NCBI GenBank assembly: GCA_024345305.1
Contig: BRON01000016.1
Location: 1,054,001 to 1,118,000 of the forward strand
Reading direction: 5' to 3'
Source: Mrakia gelida
Taxonomy: Eukaryota; Basidiomycota; Tremellomycetes; Cystofilobasidiales; Mrakiaceae
Length of the DNA: 64,000 nt
Under the pieces are notes generated by a model. That model made no database searches. It had not been told where the DNA came from and worked only from the letters and a program-made list of their open reading frames with translations. The first letter of the stretch is position 1; the number at the start of each line of letters is the position of its first letter. Shown one piece after another: positions 10,546 through 23,509 of this stretch. A program made the translations under genes and the position numbers.

Positions 10546-13500
10546 ATGTTGTTCCTAGCCAACCACCGTCGACTCCTCCTCACTCTCCTCGCCTCGATAG
10601 GAGTGCTCTGGTCCCTCCTCGTCCTCTTCCACTCTTCCTCGTCCGACTCCACCACCTCTCTCCTCACGTCCCTCAAGGAAGGAGCGTCTTCCTCCTTCGA
10701 TTTCGACTGGTCCTCAACTTCAACAACATCCTCCTCGGCGGAAGATATGGAGGAGGAAGGGGAGGAGGAGATGAAGGCCCTGGTAGAAGGGGAAGGGGAG
10801 ATGAGGAGTCCTTTGTATAGGGAATTCAAAGGGAGAGAGTACGTTGAGCTCGGCCAGAGGAAACCGTTCGCGGAGGTTGCGATCTTGGGGGATCAGTGTT
10901 TGGAGTTGTGTGAGTGAAATCTTTCTTTCTATCAGGTCGGTTCTCTTATCGGCGGAGGAAGGGTAGGCTTCATAAGAGCTCGGAGGAAAGAGAGGGAAGG
11001 AGGGGAAGATGAGCTCGAACGAAACTCAGCCGACGTTTCAGCAGTCGCTCGCTTTGCCCGGACGACCCCCTCCCTCCCTCCTCGACTCACCGCGGTTCGC
11101 TGCGATGCATTTCATTCGGAAGTTGTCGTGGCTAGCTTGCGATGCTGTGGCAGCGAACCACGCACATGAAGTTTTTCAGCTGGGGAGACGGTGGTCACCT
11201 CGGCGAGGAAACGAAACGCGCACACGACCAAAACTGACCTCGTTTTCCGCTCGTCCTCTTCTCGCAGGGATCGGTCAAGGACTACCATGTCCACCGTCTG
11301 TTCTCGACGCGTCTCCTCCGAACAAGGATCTCGACATCGTTTGGACTTGGGGGAATGGATCGGATCCTCTATGGAAGCCGCTCTACGAACACTTTCTTTC
11401 GCTCACTCCTACGTCGCCGGAGCCTCCAGGTTTGTTTCTGCTTCCTTCTCTTCCTATAGTCCTCTGTCTCTAAACTCACGCAACTTTGCAATATGCTTTT
11501 CAGGTGCTCGACACTACCGCTCAGCCAAAGACGAGCTCCGCCACTCGCTGAGATCGGTGATGGCCAACGTCTCTCCTCTTCCCCGTCGGCTGCATCTCGT
11601 CCTCGGAGACTGGGAGGGACCAGACGGCAGTAGAATTGGACAGATGCCTGGGTGGCTGGATTGGAGTGCTGGAGTGTCGGAGGACGGGAGAGTGTTGGGA
11701 TTGTACGACGAGGGAGAGGAGGCGACGACGGAGCTGTTCGTTCATCACCACTCGGATCTTTTCATTCGAGGAGATGGAGTCGGAAGAGCTGAGGGTCAGA
11801 GGAATCATACCAGAGACGTTCTGCCCACCTACAACTCGCGAGCAGCTTCTTCTCTCCCTCTTTTCCTCGTGCGTGTTCGAAATTCTGACCTCGACGCGTC
11901 TCTCCCCCTCTCGTGCCCTTCGCTTTCCTCCCGTCCCCACCTCAGCTTCGCCATCGAGTCCAACTTCCACTCCATCCCCAACCTCTCCTCTACCTTCGCC
12001 TACTTCAACGACGACTTCTTCCTCCTCAAACCTCACACTCGAAGCGACTTCGCCTCCCCTCTCTACGGTCCTGTCCTTCGACTCTCCTCTCCCAAATCCT
12101 ACGTCATCCCACCCTACCAGTTCCCAGCAGCCGGATGCGAGCACGAGTGGTCCTCCCTCCTTCGATCGGCGTGGTTGCTCAGTCAACGGTACGCTAGGAA
12201 GAACAGAGGATGTGAGTTCGCGTTTCTCTTCCTCTCGCTCGCTGTCCGTCCACTGACTCGTTTCGTCTTTTCACTCAGACCTCGTCCACGTCGCCAAGTC
12301 CCTCTCCCACCCTCTCCTCCTCGAAACCAACGCTATCTGGAGGGACGACTACGACTTCTCTTCGAAGCGTCGGTTCCGAGAAACCTCAGGAGGGAAGGTC
12401 GGCGATCTCAACACGGCCTGGCTTTCATCGTGGCTGCTCGTCGAACGAGCGAGGGAGTCGGTGCTTTGGGTGTGGGCTGTAGCGAGGCTTGGAGGACAGG
12501 ATGGAGTTTGGGGAAAGGAGGAACGAGCGGAGGTGAAGAGGCTGTTGGGGTGGGAGGAGCCGGAACCCGTCGTCGTTCAGGCGGAGGTCGCGTCGAACTC
12601 GACGGTCGTCGTCCCTGTCGCTGTCGCAGAGCCGGAGACGAGAGCTTTGGGGCCGAAGCTGGTGAACGTGAAGCAGGTGGAGAGGGAGACGTTGGAGGTT
12701 GAGAAGGTGGATGCGGCGTTCCAGGCGTTGGACGAGAAGGGTCCCCTCGCGACGAAGTACTACTGGTGTGAGTTTTCGACGCGTCTTCCGGCTTCGCTGC
12801 CTTCTCGAACTGACCCGAATTTTACCTTGGCTTGTTCAGCAAGTCGAGATGGACCTCTCCCCGGGCTTGGTGGTCGTAAGAAGGCTTCGTGCTCGTTCAG
12901 CGTCAAAACCTGCTTCGGAACTTGGTTCGAGAACGAGGACGAAACCATCTCAGCCAGTGACATGTTCAAGAGGATCGCTTTCGGAGGAGATGGAGTCTGT
13001 GGAGACTGCAGTGAGCTCCTTTTGATCTCTCGTCCGATCCCTCGAGAACGAACCGTCGCCCTGACGCGTCCCTCTTTTCCCACTCAGTCTTCACCGCCCT
13101 CATCTCCGCCTCAGGTTCAGCAGGTCTCTCCGCCGTCCTCCCCTCCCCCGACGAGCACCTCGTCCTCCCTCAATCCCACATCCCGTCCTCACCTCCCACG
13201 AACCCAAACCTCATCAACCTCCAACCTCACATGCCTCTTACACGCACATGGATCGACACCGACTTCTCGCTTCCGTCCGTCCTCGCTCTCACCAACCCTT
13301 CGGATCCTCAGTCAGCCATAAACCTCAGGACTTTCTCTCTCCAGCTGATAGCGAGATACCAGTGGGTCTCAGCTTCGACGAACGCTCTGTTCACCATGTG
13401 AGCTCGGTTTCGCTCTTCGTTTCTCTCCGAAGCTCGATGCTGACCCTCTTCCCTTCGCTCTTCGCTCCTCAGGGTGGTCGATCCCAAAGGCTTCGGAGAA

Positions 13501-13732
13501 CTCGTCGAAAAGGTCGAGAAGGACAAGAACCTCGCTTCAGTTGCTACGAACGTCAGTTCCCTCCCGCCTTTCTCTCGCATCGAAGCTCATCGCTGACTCT
13601 TTCCTCTCCCTTTCTTTTCCCTCGCAGGACGACATCCTCGAAATCTGGGAACCGGTCCTCAGTCCTCTCGTCCGAGCCTGGTACGGAGCCAAATGGAGCG
13701 TCAAAGGATGGTGGGAGAGACCGGGCGTGTGA
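10546..13732 (+). CDS. Stealth-family sugar-phosphate transferase (Xpt1-like)
   Basis: Stealth proteins transfer a sugar phosphate from a nucleotide sugar to a glycan. Family members include cryptococcal Xpt1 (xylosylphosphotransferase) and the human GlcNAc-1-phosphotransferase. All four conserved regions are visible. CR1 is DLDIVWTWGNGSDPLW (~11330). CR2 is AKDELRHSLRSVMANVSPLP then LHLVLGDWEGP (~11525-11620). CR3 is AYFNDDFFLLKPHTRSDF (~12000). CR4 lies around LVHVAKSLSHPLLLETNAIW and DLNTAWLSSWLLVERAR (~12285-12460). The protein begins with a type II membrane anchor (RRLLLTLLASIGVLWSLLVLF), so it should face the Golgi lumen. An acidic stretch follows. The C-terminus ends in KWSVKGWWERPGV. 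At least seven introns are needed, one of them between CR1 and CR2. The family is firm. The sugar donor cannot be read from the sequence. Confidence 0.87.
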
Positions 13733-14549
13733 TCCCACCCACCTCTCCCTCTTTTCCCTCTCTCGCTCTTTCCTCCCTCCTTTCCGTTCTCGTCCCACCC
13801 TTGTTTCTCCGTACCCTAGATCTCCCCAAACTTGTCGAACAAGCTTCTCATCTCCCAACCCTACTGTATCTCTGCTTTCCGTCTATCTCTTTCCTCGCTC
13901 AGCAACATTTCGCGTCCCGCTTCGTCGTCGCTCTCGTCCTTTGTTTTTCTCGCCCTTGCTTGCTTTCTCCTCGCTCTCAACGGACCCACCTACGCACGGG
14001 TTTTCTACACTCATTTTATACCTCGGACCTACTCTGTTACCCTTGCATCAGATCAGATCGAATCGAACGCACGCTTGCTTTGCTTTCCTCAACCAAATCG
14101 CTCACGTCGAAAGACGCGTCGAGCTCGCTCGTCCTCTCGTTCCTCCCTCTCTTTCTCGCACGAAAACGAAAGCACGGGAGAAAGGGCCAGCCGAGTGTGA
14201 AGTAGATCATAGGATTCTTGTGTGTTTGTGTTTGTGCTTTGGAGTTGAGAGTTGTTATGCAAGGGAAACGAACGAAAACGAAACGAGACGACGAGAAGTA
14301 CAAAGGGAGACGGAGATAGCTTTTTTGCTTGTTGGACCGAGAAGACGAAAACGAGGAGAGTGCAAGATGAGAGGAAGAAAGAGCAAGAAAGTCTAGAAGG
14401 GGACGAGGGAGAGGAGCAAACGCAAAGACCCAAGCGAGGAGATTACAAGGGGTGGAAGGGGAGGGAGAGCGAGCGAGCCCAAGAACGAAACGAACGACCA
14501 AGACCGAAGCCAAAGGTAGGAGAGGTGTTGATGTTTACCGCTCTACCCG
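13733..14549. other. Intergenic region between convergent genes
   Basis: Contains the 3' ends of the Stealth gene and the nucleotidyltransferase gene. The first half is pyrimidine-rich and the second half purine-rich, as expected for two convergent transcripts. No gene is recognised. Confidence 0.5.
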
Positions 14550-17500
14550 CTACCTCCCACCCATCCCCCCATCCAACTTAATCTCCCCCATCAACTTCCC
14601 CAGATCCTCTGCCTCGTCCCTACTGCTCGGCGGCGGTCGACTCCTACTCGTACTCGAATCCCTCTCCCTCCCTGGTGCAGCATTCCCATGCCTCATCCCT
14701 GCTCCCACTGCTCGTGCACTGTTGGAAATCAAGGGGTGAGGGACCTCGTTGGATCCGCTTGTGGGCGAGAGGAGGAGGGAGGGCGAAAGGTAGGTTGGCG
14801 AGGAAGGCGAGGGAGCGAGATGGGAGAGGTTGTGTGTTGAGGAGTGGGTGGAGGAGGCTGGGTGGCCGAAGGGTGCGTAGGAGTTGGAGTTGTGGTTGGC
14901 GAGAGAGGAGGAAGAGTTGTTGTTGGACGAAGAAGGGGGAGGGAGGTTGTGGTACGGATCGGAGTTATTGATGTAGCCGAGGTGTTGGGATTCGTAGGCT
15001 GTCGAGGTGGCGGAGGTAGCCGGGGAGGTGGTGTTGGAGTTGTTGGAATGCTGGAGTTGTTGGGAGGCGAGGGAGAGGTGGTTGATGGACGAGGAAGACA
15101 TCGGTGGTGGTGTCGAGACGGCTCGGCGAGCGAAACTACTGCTTCCACTGGACGGCGACGATCCTCCTCCTCCTACCCCTCCACCGAGACCTGATCCCAA
15201 CGCCGAACCAGCTCCAGAAGAGAGCCTCAGATCTCCAACTCGTCCTCCTCCCGACCGCCCTCGCGCGTCAACTGAAGGTCCTCGCATCGAGACTCGTTCC
15301 CGCTCCCGATCTCGCTCGTCCGGTTCTGGGACTCCTCCAAAGACTCCTGATCCACTAAGCGTACCGAGAACGCTTCGTTCTCTCGGTGGTGGTGGAGGGT
15401 AAGGGGGTGTACCAGGAGGAGTTCCGTCGGACCGTCCAGATCCCAAAGCTCGAGCTTCCGTTCCTCGTCCTCGAACGACGTCGAAGCCTCCTCCGTTCAT
15501 CTGCTGCTGCTGCTGCTGGTGATGCGACTCGTTCGCCGACGAAGGTCCTCCTCCCAACGGTGGACCTATCGAGAAGTCGAGACCGAGTCCTTGGGACTGA
15601 GCGTAGAGCTGGGAAGGGTGATGAGGGTTGACCTTCGGTGAGGTTTGAGGCGAGAAGACGGGTGGACGAGCGGGAGAGGAAGTCGTCCACTGTTGACGAC
15701 GAGGACCTCCTGAGGCCGAAACGGATCGAGAAGAGGGAGCGCTGTGGGATGGAGGGAGTTGAGGAATGGAAGGAGTGAGGCTGGCGGGGAGGAGAGGAGG
15801 AGCGGGACCTCCATTAGGGAAGCCGTTGGAATCCTGGAGGTACGAGTTGTGATGTGGAGGAGAGAGTCGATCGACGGGTCCTCCCATGTGTTGCTGAAAG
15901 ACGAGAAGAGAAGGAAGAAAGGTCAGGACCGAGCCGAAGTCTGGGAAGCGATGGACGAGAGGGGAACGAACGCGATATCCTCCTCCGGAAGCGTAAGGGC
16001 TTCGGCCGCCGGTTCCGTTGTGTCTCCCAGGAGGAGATTTCGACCTCGGCTGTCGAACCAGGTCTTCGTCTCGTTCTTCTGTGGCGCGACCACGAAAAAA
16101 AGGAAGGTCTCGGATTAGCAAAGGTGGTCGCTCGAAGTCGAGTCGAAGGACGGGCGAGGATGAGCACGAACCTTCACAAAGCTGAGCGAGAGCAGTGACA
16201 GCTCGTTCTGGACGACCTGTGAGGATCCTCGAGGCTCGCATGAACTCTCCTCGGATGGTGTAGAGTCCATCCTTGGTCACCGTTCGAGCGACGTTCTGAG
16301 AAAGGAGAGAAAATAAGACGAGGAGGTCAGAACGAGAGACGCGTCGAAGAACAGGTCGAGAGATGGACGAGACGAACGTAAGAGGTCTCGAAGGGATCCT
16401 GATGAACAATAAAGGAGAGTGGAAGATGTCAGTCTACGTGTCCTCGGTGGCTGTCCCGACTTCGACGAAAGGCACGAGCCGCGACGGCGAGAAGGGAAGT
16501 CGAGAGAGACGAGAGCAACTCACCTCGATACACAGTCTATTCCGATCCCTAGCCATCTCGTTGATCCCACCAACATCGCTATCCGTCGTCCACTGTTTCG
16601 ACTCCTGTGCAACCAGCAACCGACAGAGATGAAATGAGCATCGGTCATCGGTTTCGCAGTCGAGCAAACGCGGAGACTGTCCAGAAAAAGCGCGACGAAG
16701 GGAAGAGGAAGACGAACCTTGGTCAACAATCCAGCTCGTATCGACACGACGTCCGTGTTGAAGGCAAAGACGTTGCAGTAGAAGCGGAAGAAGTCGATTA
16801 ACCTGTTTGGAGCGAGAGAGAGAGTTCAGTGATCTGAGCGACGACGCGAAGGGAGGGCGAGGAGAAGAGAGCGACGAACAGTTCTCCCACGCTCTGCAGA
16901 TTTGATGAGCTCCATCCTTTCCGGAGAGACTCGGTGTCGTCGAAGAACCTATCATACGAGTGAGGAGGACGCGTCCAGGGACAATCAGCTCTCGAGCTCG
17001 GTCAATCGCTCGTTGCGTCGACGCTCATTCAAAGCATCGCGCGAATGAATCGAAGGATACTCACCAGATATCGTGCCCATCCAACTCCATATCCTCCTTC
17101 GCGACAGGCCTCGTCGGTGGAATCCTTTGAAGGTTTGGGAGTACTGGTGGCGATTGGATGTGGATAAGGAAGAAGAGGACGAGGAGGGTGTAGCCGTAGG
17201 AGGAGAGGGTTCCTCGGTAGGGAGAGTTGATTTTTCTGGGGAGATGAAGGTAGGTGTATTGGTAAGCTTGGGTGTTACGGAAAGTGGTCGAGAGAGGGAC
17301 AGGGAAGGGGTGTCTTGAGCGACGCGGGAGGTTTGAGATTGAGCTCACCTCCGTTTCGACCAGACTTTCACTGTGAGGATCGCGTTGAGAAGAGAGAGAG
17401 GTGTGATCAGCATCCAGCCATCCTCATTGTCCAGAGCAGAGCACGCGTAGACTTACGGAACAGAACCATCGTCCTAACTCTCGCAGGATCGACCGTCCTG

Positions 17501-18672
17501 GAGAACACGAACGAAGAACGAATCGACCTCGACGTCCATCAGCTTCACGTCTCTCCCATTTCCATCTCTACGCCAGCTCGAAGACCACCAAACTCACGCG
17601 TAGGTCAACAGCAGCCTCGTGTTCTCCAAAGCCAGACGGTTCTCGAATCCGATGTCGCACTGAGGAGGTAGAAAGAGGAGGGAAGGAGGAGCTCGAGATC
17701 AGCTTTTCGAATCTCCTTGGAGGTGACCATCAGCCGAGGAGGTGGGTGGTGAGGAGATGGAGACGCACGGCGATTCCGAAAGGGAGTCCTGGTGATGGTG
17801 CTAGAGAGAGTTTGATGATCTGAGAGGTGAGATGGTTGGGAGGAAGGAAGGAGAAGTGGTGAGCTCGAGGCGAGTGAGGTCCAGAGGTCGGAAGAGGTCG
17901 AAGGCGCAGAACGAACGGGGACGTAGGCTTTTGGGAGAGCTTTTACTGCAAAGTTGGTTTCTGTAGATGCAGAGGGAGGTAGAAACGCGTTCAACTTTGA
18001 GCTAGAGGATGGATTCGAGGAAAAGGATGGGTTCGAAAGTCGAAGGAAGGGAGAGGACAAGGTGTGGGAGGAGGGTTCGGACTGACCTCGTTCAAGAAGA
18101 CTCCCGATCAAGGTAACGAGCTCAGCAGCCGCTGGTCTAGGTTCCTCTCCTTCGAGGAGGACACAGAGGTCCATATCTGGTAGAGAGAAAGCATGGTCAG
18201 TGAAGGAGAAGGGGTGATGAAGTTGAGGGAAGGGAGAGAGAGACGGAAGGAAGGAGAGTGAGCTCACCACTGTTACGAAGAGAGAACCCGTTCGCCTGCA
18301 GACAAAAGAGAAGTACAAGTTGAACGATCAGCTTCCTGGAGCAGCTATATGCGTGCTCGAGCCCACCCTGATCCAGAGAAGAAGAGTAGGAGGACAAGAG
18401 CTGGACTCACCGTACTTCCGAACCTGAGAAGTCTACAATTTGGCTCGACCGTCCTGACGAGACGCTCGAGCAACGTCCTCACTTGGGATTTCAGAGCAAG
18501 CTCTTCAGGAGTAGGGAGGAGAGGAAGGATGACTGTAGGAACGTTGAGATGAGAGTCAGCGATTTGGAGGGTTGATGAAGAGATGGAAAGGTTGAGACGA
18601 ACAGTGGAAGAGGGCCGTCGAGAGTTCCTCAAGGTATCTCCCTCGTTGCTGCTGCTGATGTTGCTGGGACAT
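14550..18672 (-). CDS. Cid1/Trf4-type RNA nucleotidyltransferase (poly(A)/poly(U) polymerase)
   Basis: Adds A or U residues to RNA 3' ends, marking RNAs for decay. The polymerase-beta core is complete: RFGSTANGFSLRNSDMDL supplies the Gly-Ser motif and the first two catalytic aspartates, and CDIGFENRLALENTRLLLTY supplies the third. These are followed by PYRGTLSSYGYTLLVLFFL and the PAP-associated domain SVGELFVALIDFFRFY, ending in ARTVTKDGLYTIRGEFMRAS. The start is taken at 18672 (MSQQHQQQQRGRYLEEL). The same frame stays open upstream to an ATG at 18840, but an acceptor-like CTTCCAG just before 18672 suggests a 5' UTR intron instead. The C-terminal half (15900-14550) is a disordered tail rich in Ser, Pro, Gly, Gln and Asn. 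Whether it adds A or U cannot be settled by eye. The His residue that favours UTP in Cid1 should be checked. Confidence 0.85.
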
Positions 18673-19369
18673 GGTCACAGAAGATCCTGGAAGAAGATAG
18701 ACGTGCTCGTCGCGTTGGCGAGAACCGAGAAGAGAAAGAGGGGCGAGGTGAAGGGGTTCGGACGAGCTCAGAGGAAGGAAGGGGAGGGAGGAGTGTTGGC
18801 CGTTGGGAGGGAAGAGGAAGCTGATCAGCGAGAAACTCAAGGGCTCAAATGAGAACCGCAGAAAAGAGACTCCTCCTCCTAGTGATCTGATCCTGGAGAA
18901 ACAAAAAATCTCGAGAAGATAGCTCGAAGTCTATTCTAGAGCCTGGCGATTTTCTTACGGCCAAAAGAGGTCGAGGGAGGCAGGAGATAGACCGTCTCCA
19001 GCGCTCGTCGTAAACGCTCGCACACGCGACCATCGACGTCTTTTCCTCCTCCATAATCTTCGATTTTCGAGCTGAAAATTGCTCAGCTCGTACGCTTGCC
19101 AGATCTTCTCGATTTCAAAATCTCTTCTCGAGCGATCCTCCTCGGGTTGCATCTAAATTTTTACTCTCCCTCTCGAAATCGTGCTTCGTCGCCCGCCTCG
19201 AGCTCTTTCCTTCCTTCTCCTCCAAACCCCTTCCATCCCCTCTACCCTTTCCTTGTCTCGTTAAGAGTCACCCCCACCTCAACTCTTCCCCCCTTCTCCT
19301 TCCCATACGCCTTCCTTCCCCTTTCCTCTCTACACGACCCATCCCCTCTCCCCCTCCCCCCCTTCGCGC
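18673..19369. other. Divergent promoter region
   Basis: Shared upstream region of the nucleotidyltransferase (-) and Def1 (+) genes. The 200 bases before the Def1 ATG form a strong pyrimidine tract, CCTTCCTTCTCCTCC and similar, typical of highly expressed fungal genes. An alternative in-frame start of the minus-strand gene (18840) lies here. Confidence 0.45.
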
Positions 19370-22300
19370 ATGTCTTCTCCTATCGACGAGCTCTCCGTTC
19401 TCCGGAAGAAGTACTCGGGTCACCTCGACACTCTCAAATCCATCTTCCCTTCCTGGGAGGAAGACGATCTTCTCCTAGTCCTCGACGAGGTTAAGGGTTC
19501 CATCGACCAGGCCGCTACCAACATCTCAGAGGGTAAGTCCCTTCGAGTCTCTTTGGCCTGCTTGCTCGTTCTTCCTTCTTCGACGCTTCTCGACTTTTGA
19601 GAATAGGTCGTGTGAACCGTCCTTTCAGCTCCCTCGACCAGCCTTTCGAGCGAGGTTGGAGCTCGAGTAGGGACTTGCTCCTGCCAGCTGAGGCATAGGT
19701 ATGCCTGGGAGTAGCATGGGTAAGGGAGGGGAGGGCGGGAGGGATCCTCGTTTGGTTTCCAGAAGCTCGAAGGAAGGCGAACGAACGATGGCGAGTTCTC
19801 GAGGACGAAGAGAGGAGCGGCGCTGGCGGTCAAGCTCTTGCCGCAAAGCTCATTAAACGAGTCGTAATAGATTCGTACTCCCTCCACCACTTTCCACACA
19901 CCTTTTCCAACCTCTGATAAGCCCTCTCAGCTTGGAAAGGGAGGAGGTCAAACGTCACAAAGAGCTTCGCCATCGCGCTCTTCCACCTCCTTCATCTCCT
20001 TCTTTCCTTCCCCTCCTTCTGCCAAACACCCTCTCTCTTCACTCTCGAACCCTTCCTCCCATCAGCTGCTGACGTCTCTCCCTCCCCCTGTGCTTGAATC
20101 TCTCCAGGACACGCTACCCAGTTCGCCTTCTCGACCAAGAAGAAGGAGAAGAAGGTCCCTACCGGTCCTAAGGCTGGAGAAGGTTCCTTCGAGCGAGGTG
20201 GAGATGGTTTCCGAGGACGTGGAGGTCGAGGACGTGGAGTCTGTGAGTTCCCAAGTCTCTTTCCGTTCCAGAACGAGGTTGTTTGGTGGCTTGAAGGACG
20301 GGGAGGACAAGGGAAGGGAAGGAAGGAGCGAGATGGACGAAACTCAGTCCTCGCTCGTCTTTTTTATCTCGACTGCCACAACGGTCTGGAGAGAAAATGA
20401 GGTACCGGGACTACCTCCAGGGGTCCAGATGGCACAGGGAAGAGGTGGAGATATCCATCTCTCGTTCAGAAGGAAGGGAGGAGGCGAGCTCGAGTCAGCT
20501 TCGAGCTCGGAACACCCACTTTTTTCGATCCTCGCGCCGAGCCTGTTCTCGCTCTCCTCACTTCTTCTCAACAGCTCGCTGACTCTCCTTCTTCCTCTCT
20601 TACCTTCTTCCTATGCAGCCGACTCCTTCCGAGGTGGACGAGGATCAGCTCGAGGAGCTTTCCGAGGAGCTCCCCGTGGTCTCCCTCGAGCTCTCGGCGT
20701 TTCGAACGGTCACCTCCCAGCCACTCCTACCACCTCAGCTCCCGAGTCCTCCTCCACTTCGTCGCCCTCCGCTCTCGCTCCCAAGTCCAGTTGGGCTGAT
20801 CAGGTCGAGGATGCCGAGTCGTCCGCCGCCGCTACCAGCACTCCCGCCGTCGCCGAGGACGGAGCCGACGCTGGAGGATGGGATCTTCCCTCCTCTACTC
20901 CTGCCGCTCCCGCCCCCGTCGAGGAGAAGAAGGTCGAGGAGAAGAAGGTCGAGGAGAAGAAGCCAGTCACGAACGGTGCTTCGGCTGCTGCGAAGGGAAA
21001 GGCTCCCGTCAGGTCGTCCGGTGTGATCCCTCAGGGATCGAAGATGAGTTGGGCTCAGATCGCCAGGTGAGCTTTTCCTTTCCTTCTTTTCCCCTCGTCT
21101 GAGCTCACATCGCTCTTCTTTTCGTCGCTGACTCTCTTCTCGTCTCGTTCTTGCTCCTCCCAGGCCTCAGGAGAAGCCCAAGCCCGTCCCTGCTCCCGTC
21201 CCAGCTCCCGTCGTCGTCGCTCCCACTCCCGCTCCCATCCCCTCCCCTCCTACCGCTCCCGCCGTCGAAGAGCCCACTCCCTCCGCCACCTACGATCCCG
21301 CTCCCACCGACAACCAGGCTCCCTCTTGGGAGGACGAGGCCGTCACCTCGGCTCCTCAGCCTCCTACCCACGACACTTGGGGATCCATCCCTTCCGCCGT
21401 CGAGACCCCCGCCGAGCCCGAGCAGACCTGGGAGCAGACTCCTGAGGTCGTCGAGCCCGTTTGGGAGCAGCCCGTCGAGGAGCAGCAGCAGGCTCCTGAG
21501 CCCGAGGTCGCTCAACCCCAGGAGCAGTACTCGCAGGCTCCTCCTCCCGGTTTCGGAGCTCTCTCGAACGAGACCGCAAAGGCTCCTGCTTCCCCAGCTG
21601 GACGGTCGGCAGCCATCAACAGGAACGCGTCGAGGTTCAAGCAGGTCGGAGATCAGGCCGTCATCATGCCTGGAGGAGCTCAGGACTTCGGTCGAGTCGG
21701 TATGCAGTTCGGATCGTTGAGCCTCGGAGGAGACGGAGAGTTCAACAACGAGCCTGAGCCTTCGTGAGTCTTTCTCGCCTCGTTTCGCGTTCTTCTTCCT
21801 TCTCTCGAGCTCAGAGCTGACCTCTTCTTCGTTCTTCGTTCATCTTTCTCGTCTTCTACAGCCACGCCCAGGAGCAGTACGCTCCCGAACCCATCCAGTC
21901 CGCTCCTGAGCCCATCGCCGCTCCCGAGCCCGTCCAGTACCAACCCCAAACCCAGCACATCGAGTCCCCCACCCAGGCTCAAGCCCCTCCCTCCTCCCAG
22001 CTCAACCCCTCGAGCTTCTACCAGCAAAACCAGCAGCAGGCTCCCGCTCCCGTCGCCGCCGTCGCTGCCGTCTCCCCTCAACCCCTCCACCAGCAGCAGC
22101 ACCACCAGTACCAGCAGCAGGCCGCTCCCGTCGCCGAGACCCAGCAGAGCTACTCCCACCCCGCCGCCGGAGCTCTCTCTCCCCAGGGAGCCTACTTCCG
22201 ACAGGAGGCTCTCGCTCCTTCGCCCTACTACGGACAGCAGCACCAGCAGACCCAGGGAGCTCCCCCCGCCCTCGCTCAGTCTCAGCACCAGCAACAGCCT

Positions 22301-23509
22301 CAGGAGGCTCACTCCCAGTACGCTTCGCCCTTCGGAAACCTCGGAGGAAACGTCGGTGGATACCCCAACGAGTTCTCGAACTACGGAGGACAGGATCGAG
22401 TGAGTCTTCGTTTCGTTTCGACTCTTCGTCGCGTTTCTTGTCTTCTCCCTACTCGCTTCGTCGCGTCGAAACTAACCCTCGATCTTCTTCTCGTTCTTGC
22501 AGTCTGGATTCTACGACCCTTACTCGGCTTTCAACCAGCGAGGAGAGCAGGCCGAGCCAGCTAAGACCGCTTCGACTCAAGCCGCCGCCGTCCCTTCCAA
22601 CGGACCTCAGGCTCCCGCTCAGGGTCAGCAAGCTCAGCCTGGAGCCGCCGCTCCTGGATACTACGGAGCCATGCCTCCTTACAACCCCTACTGGGCTCAG
22701 ACCAACCGTTCGTCCTCTCGTTCCTTTCTTCTTCGCGTCGACTTCGTCGCGTTCTTGTTTCGTTCGCTTTCGCGTTCGTTTCTCTAATCTCTTTCGTTCG
22801 CTGACTCTTCTCCCCTCTCTCCTCTTCATTTTCTGCAGCTTACTACTACGGGCAGACTCCCGGATGGGCTCAGCAGCAGCAGTGGGGACGACCCTACCCC
22901 GCTCAGCCTCCCGCTCCAGCTCCCGCTCCCACCGCCGCCGCTGCCTCGGCCGCTAAGCCTCCCGTCGCTCAACAGCCCTCAGGTCCCTACGGACACTTCT
23001 CCTCGTCCGGCTACGACGAGCCCTCGTCCCTCGGAGGCTACTCCGGAAACCAGCTCGCCGGACAAGCTCTCTCGTCCCAGTACGGAGGAGGAGGGATCCA
23101 CTCGTTCCTCGGAGGAGGAGCCAGCTCCCCTCAGCCCCAAGCTCAGGCCCAGCAAGCTCAACGACCCGGACAGACCTCTCCCGAGACTTCGTTCAAGGGC
23201 TACACCAACGCCGCTACCGACAAGACTTCGGCTCAGGTCGCTCCTCAGGGACAGCAGCAGCCTCAGGCGAGGGTTGGATCGTCGGCTTCCCAGCACCAGC
23301 AGCAGCAGCCCAGCTACTCGGGATCGTACGGTCAGGCGTCGAGGTACCCCCAGCAGCAGCAGCAGGGACAGCAGCAGCAGGCCGGACAGCAGGCTCCTCC
23401 TACCGGATACCCTCAGCAGCAGCAGGGAGGTCAGCAGCAACAGCAGGACCCTTACAACTACTACTCCCAGCAGCAGCAGAGCCAGCAGAGGGGTGGGTAC
23501 TGGCAGTAG
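19370..23509 (+). CDS. DEF1: RNA polymerase II degradation factor 1 (Def1)
   Basis: Def1 helps recruit Elongin-Cullin ligase to ubiquitylate stalled RNA polymerase II. Exon 1 (19370-19532) encodes a CUE-like ubiquitin-binding helical segment: VLRKKYSGHLDTLKSIFPSW, then LLLVLDEVKGSIDQAATNI. Exon 2 (20108-20242) gives ATQFAFSTKKKEKKVPTGPK and an arginine-glycine stretch (GGDGFRGRGGRGRGV), continued in exon 3 (from 20619). Next come Ala/Pro-rich repeats, two VEEKKVEEKK units and KMSWAQIARPQEKPK. The second half is dominated by Gln, Pro, Ala and Tyr, with many CAG runs, and ends in GYWQ. This order (CUE, KKK motif, long Q-rich tail) is diagnostic of fungal Def1. The Q-rich tail is the part that yeast Def1 processes and uses in assembly. 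Introns 1 and 2 are unusually long, about 575 and 376 bases. Confidence 0.85.
22021..23509 (+). repeat. Glutamine-codon (CAG) repeat tracts in Def1
   Basis: Clusters of CAG codons broken by Pro, Ala, Tyr and Gly codons, for example at 22021-22130 and 23295-23500, where runs of three to six CAG alternate with GGA and TAC. The protein is low-complexity and prion-like. Such runs are prone to length change between strains. Confidence 0.8.

Noticed and set aside
22021..23509. CAG-rich region as a separate repeat element
   Set aside because: The repeats are in frame and encode the Q-rich tail expected of Def1, so they are part of the gene.
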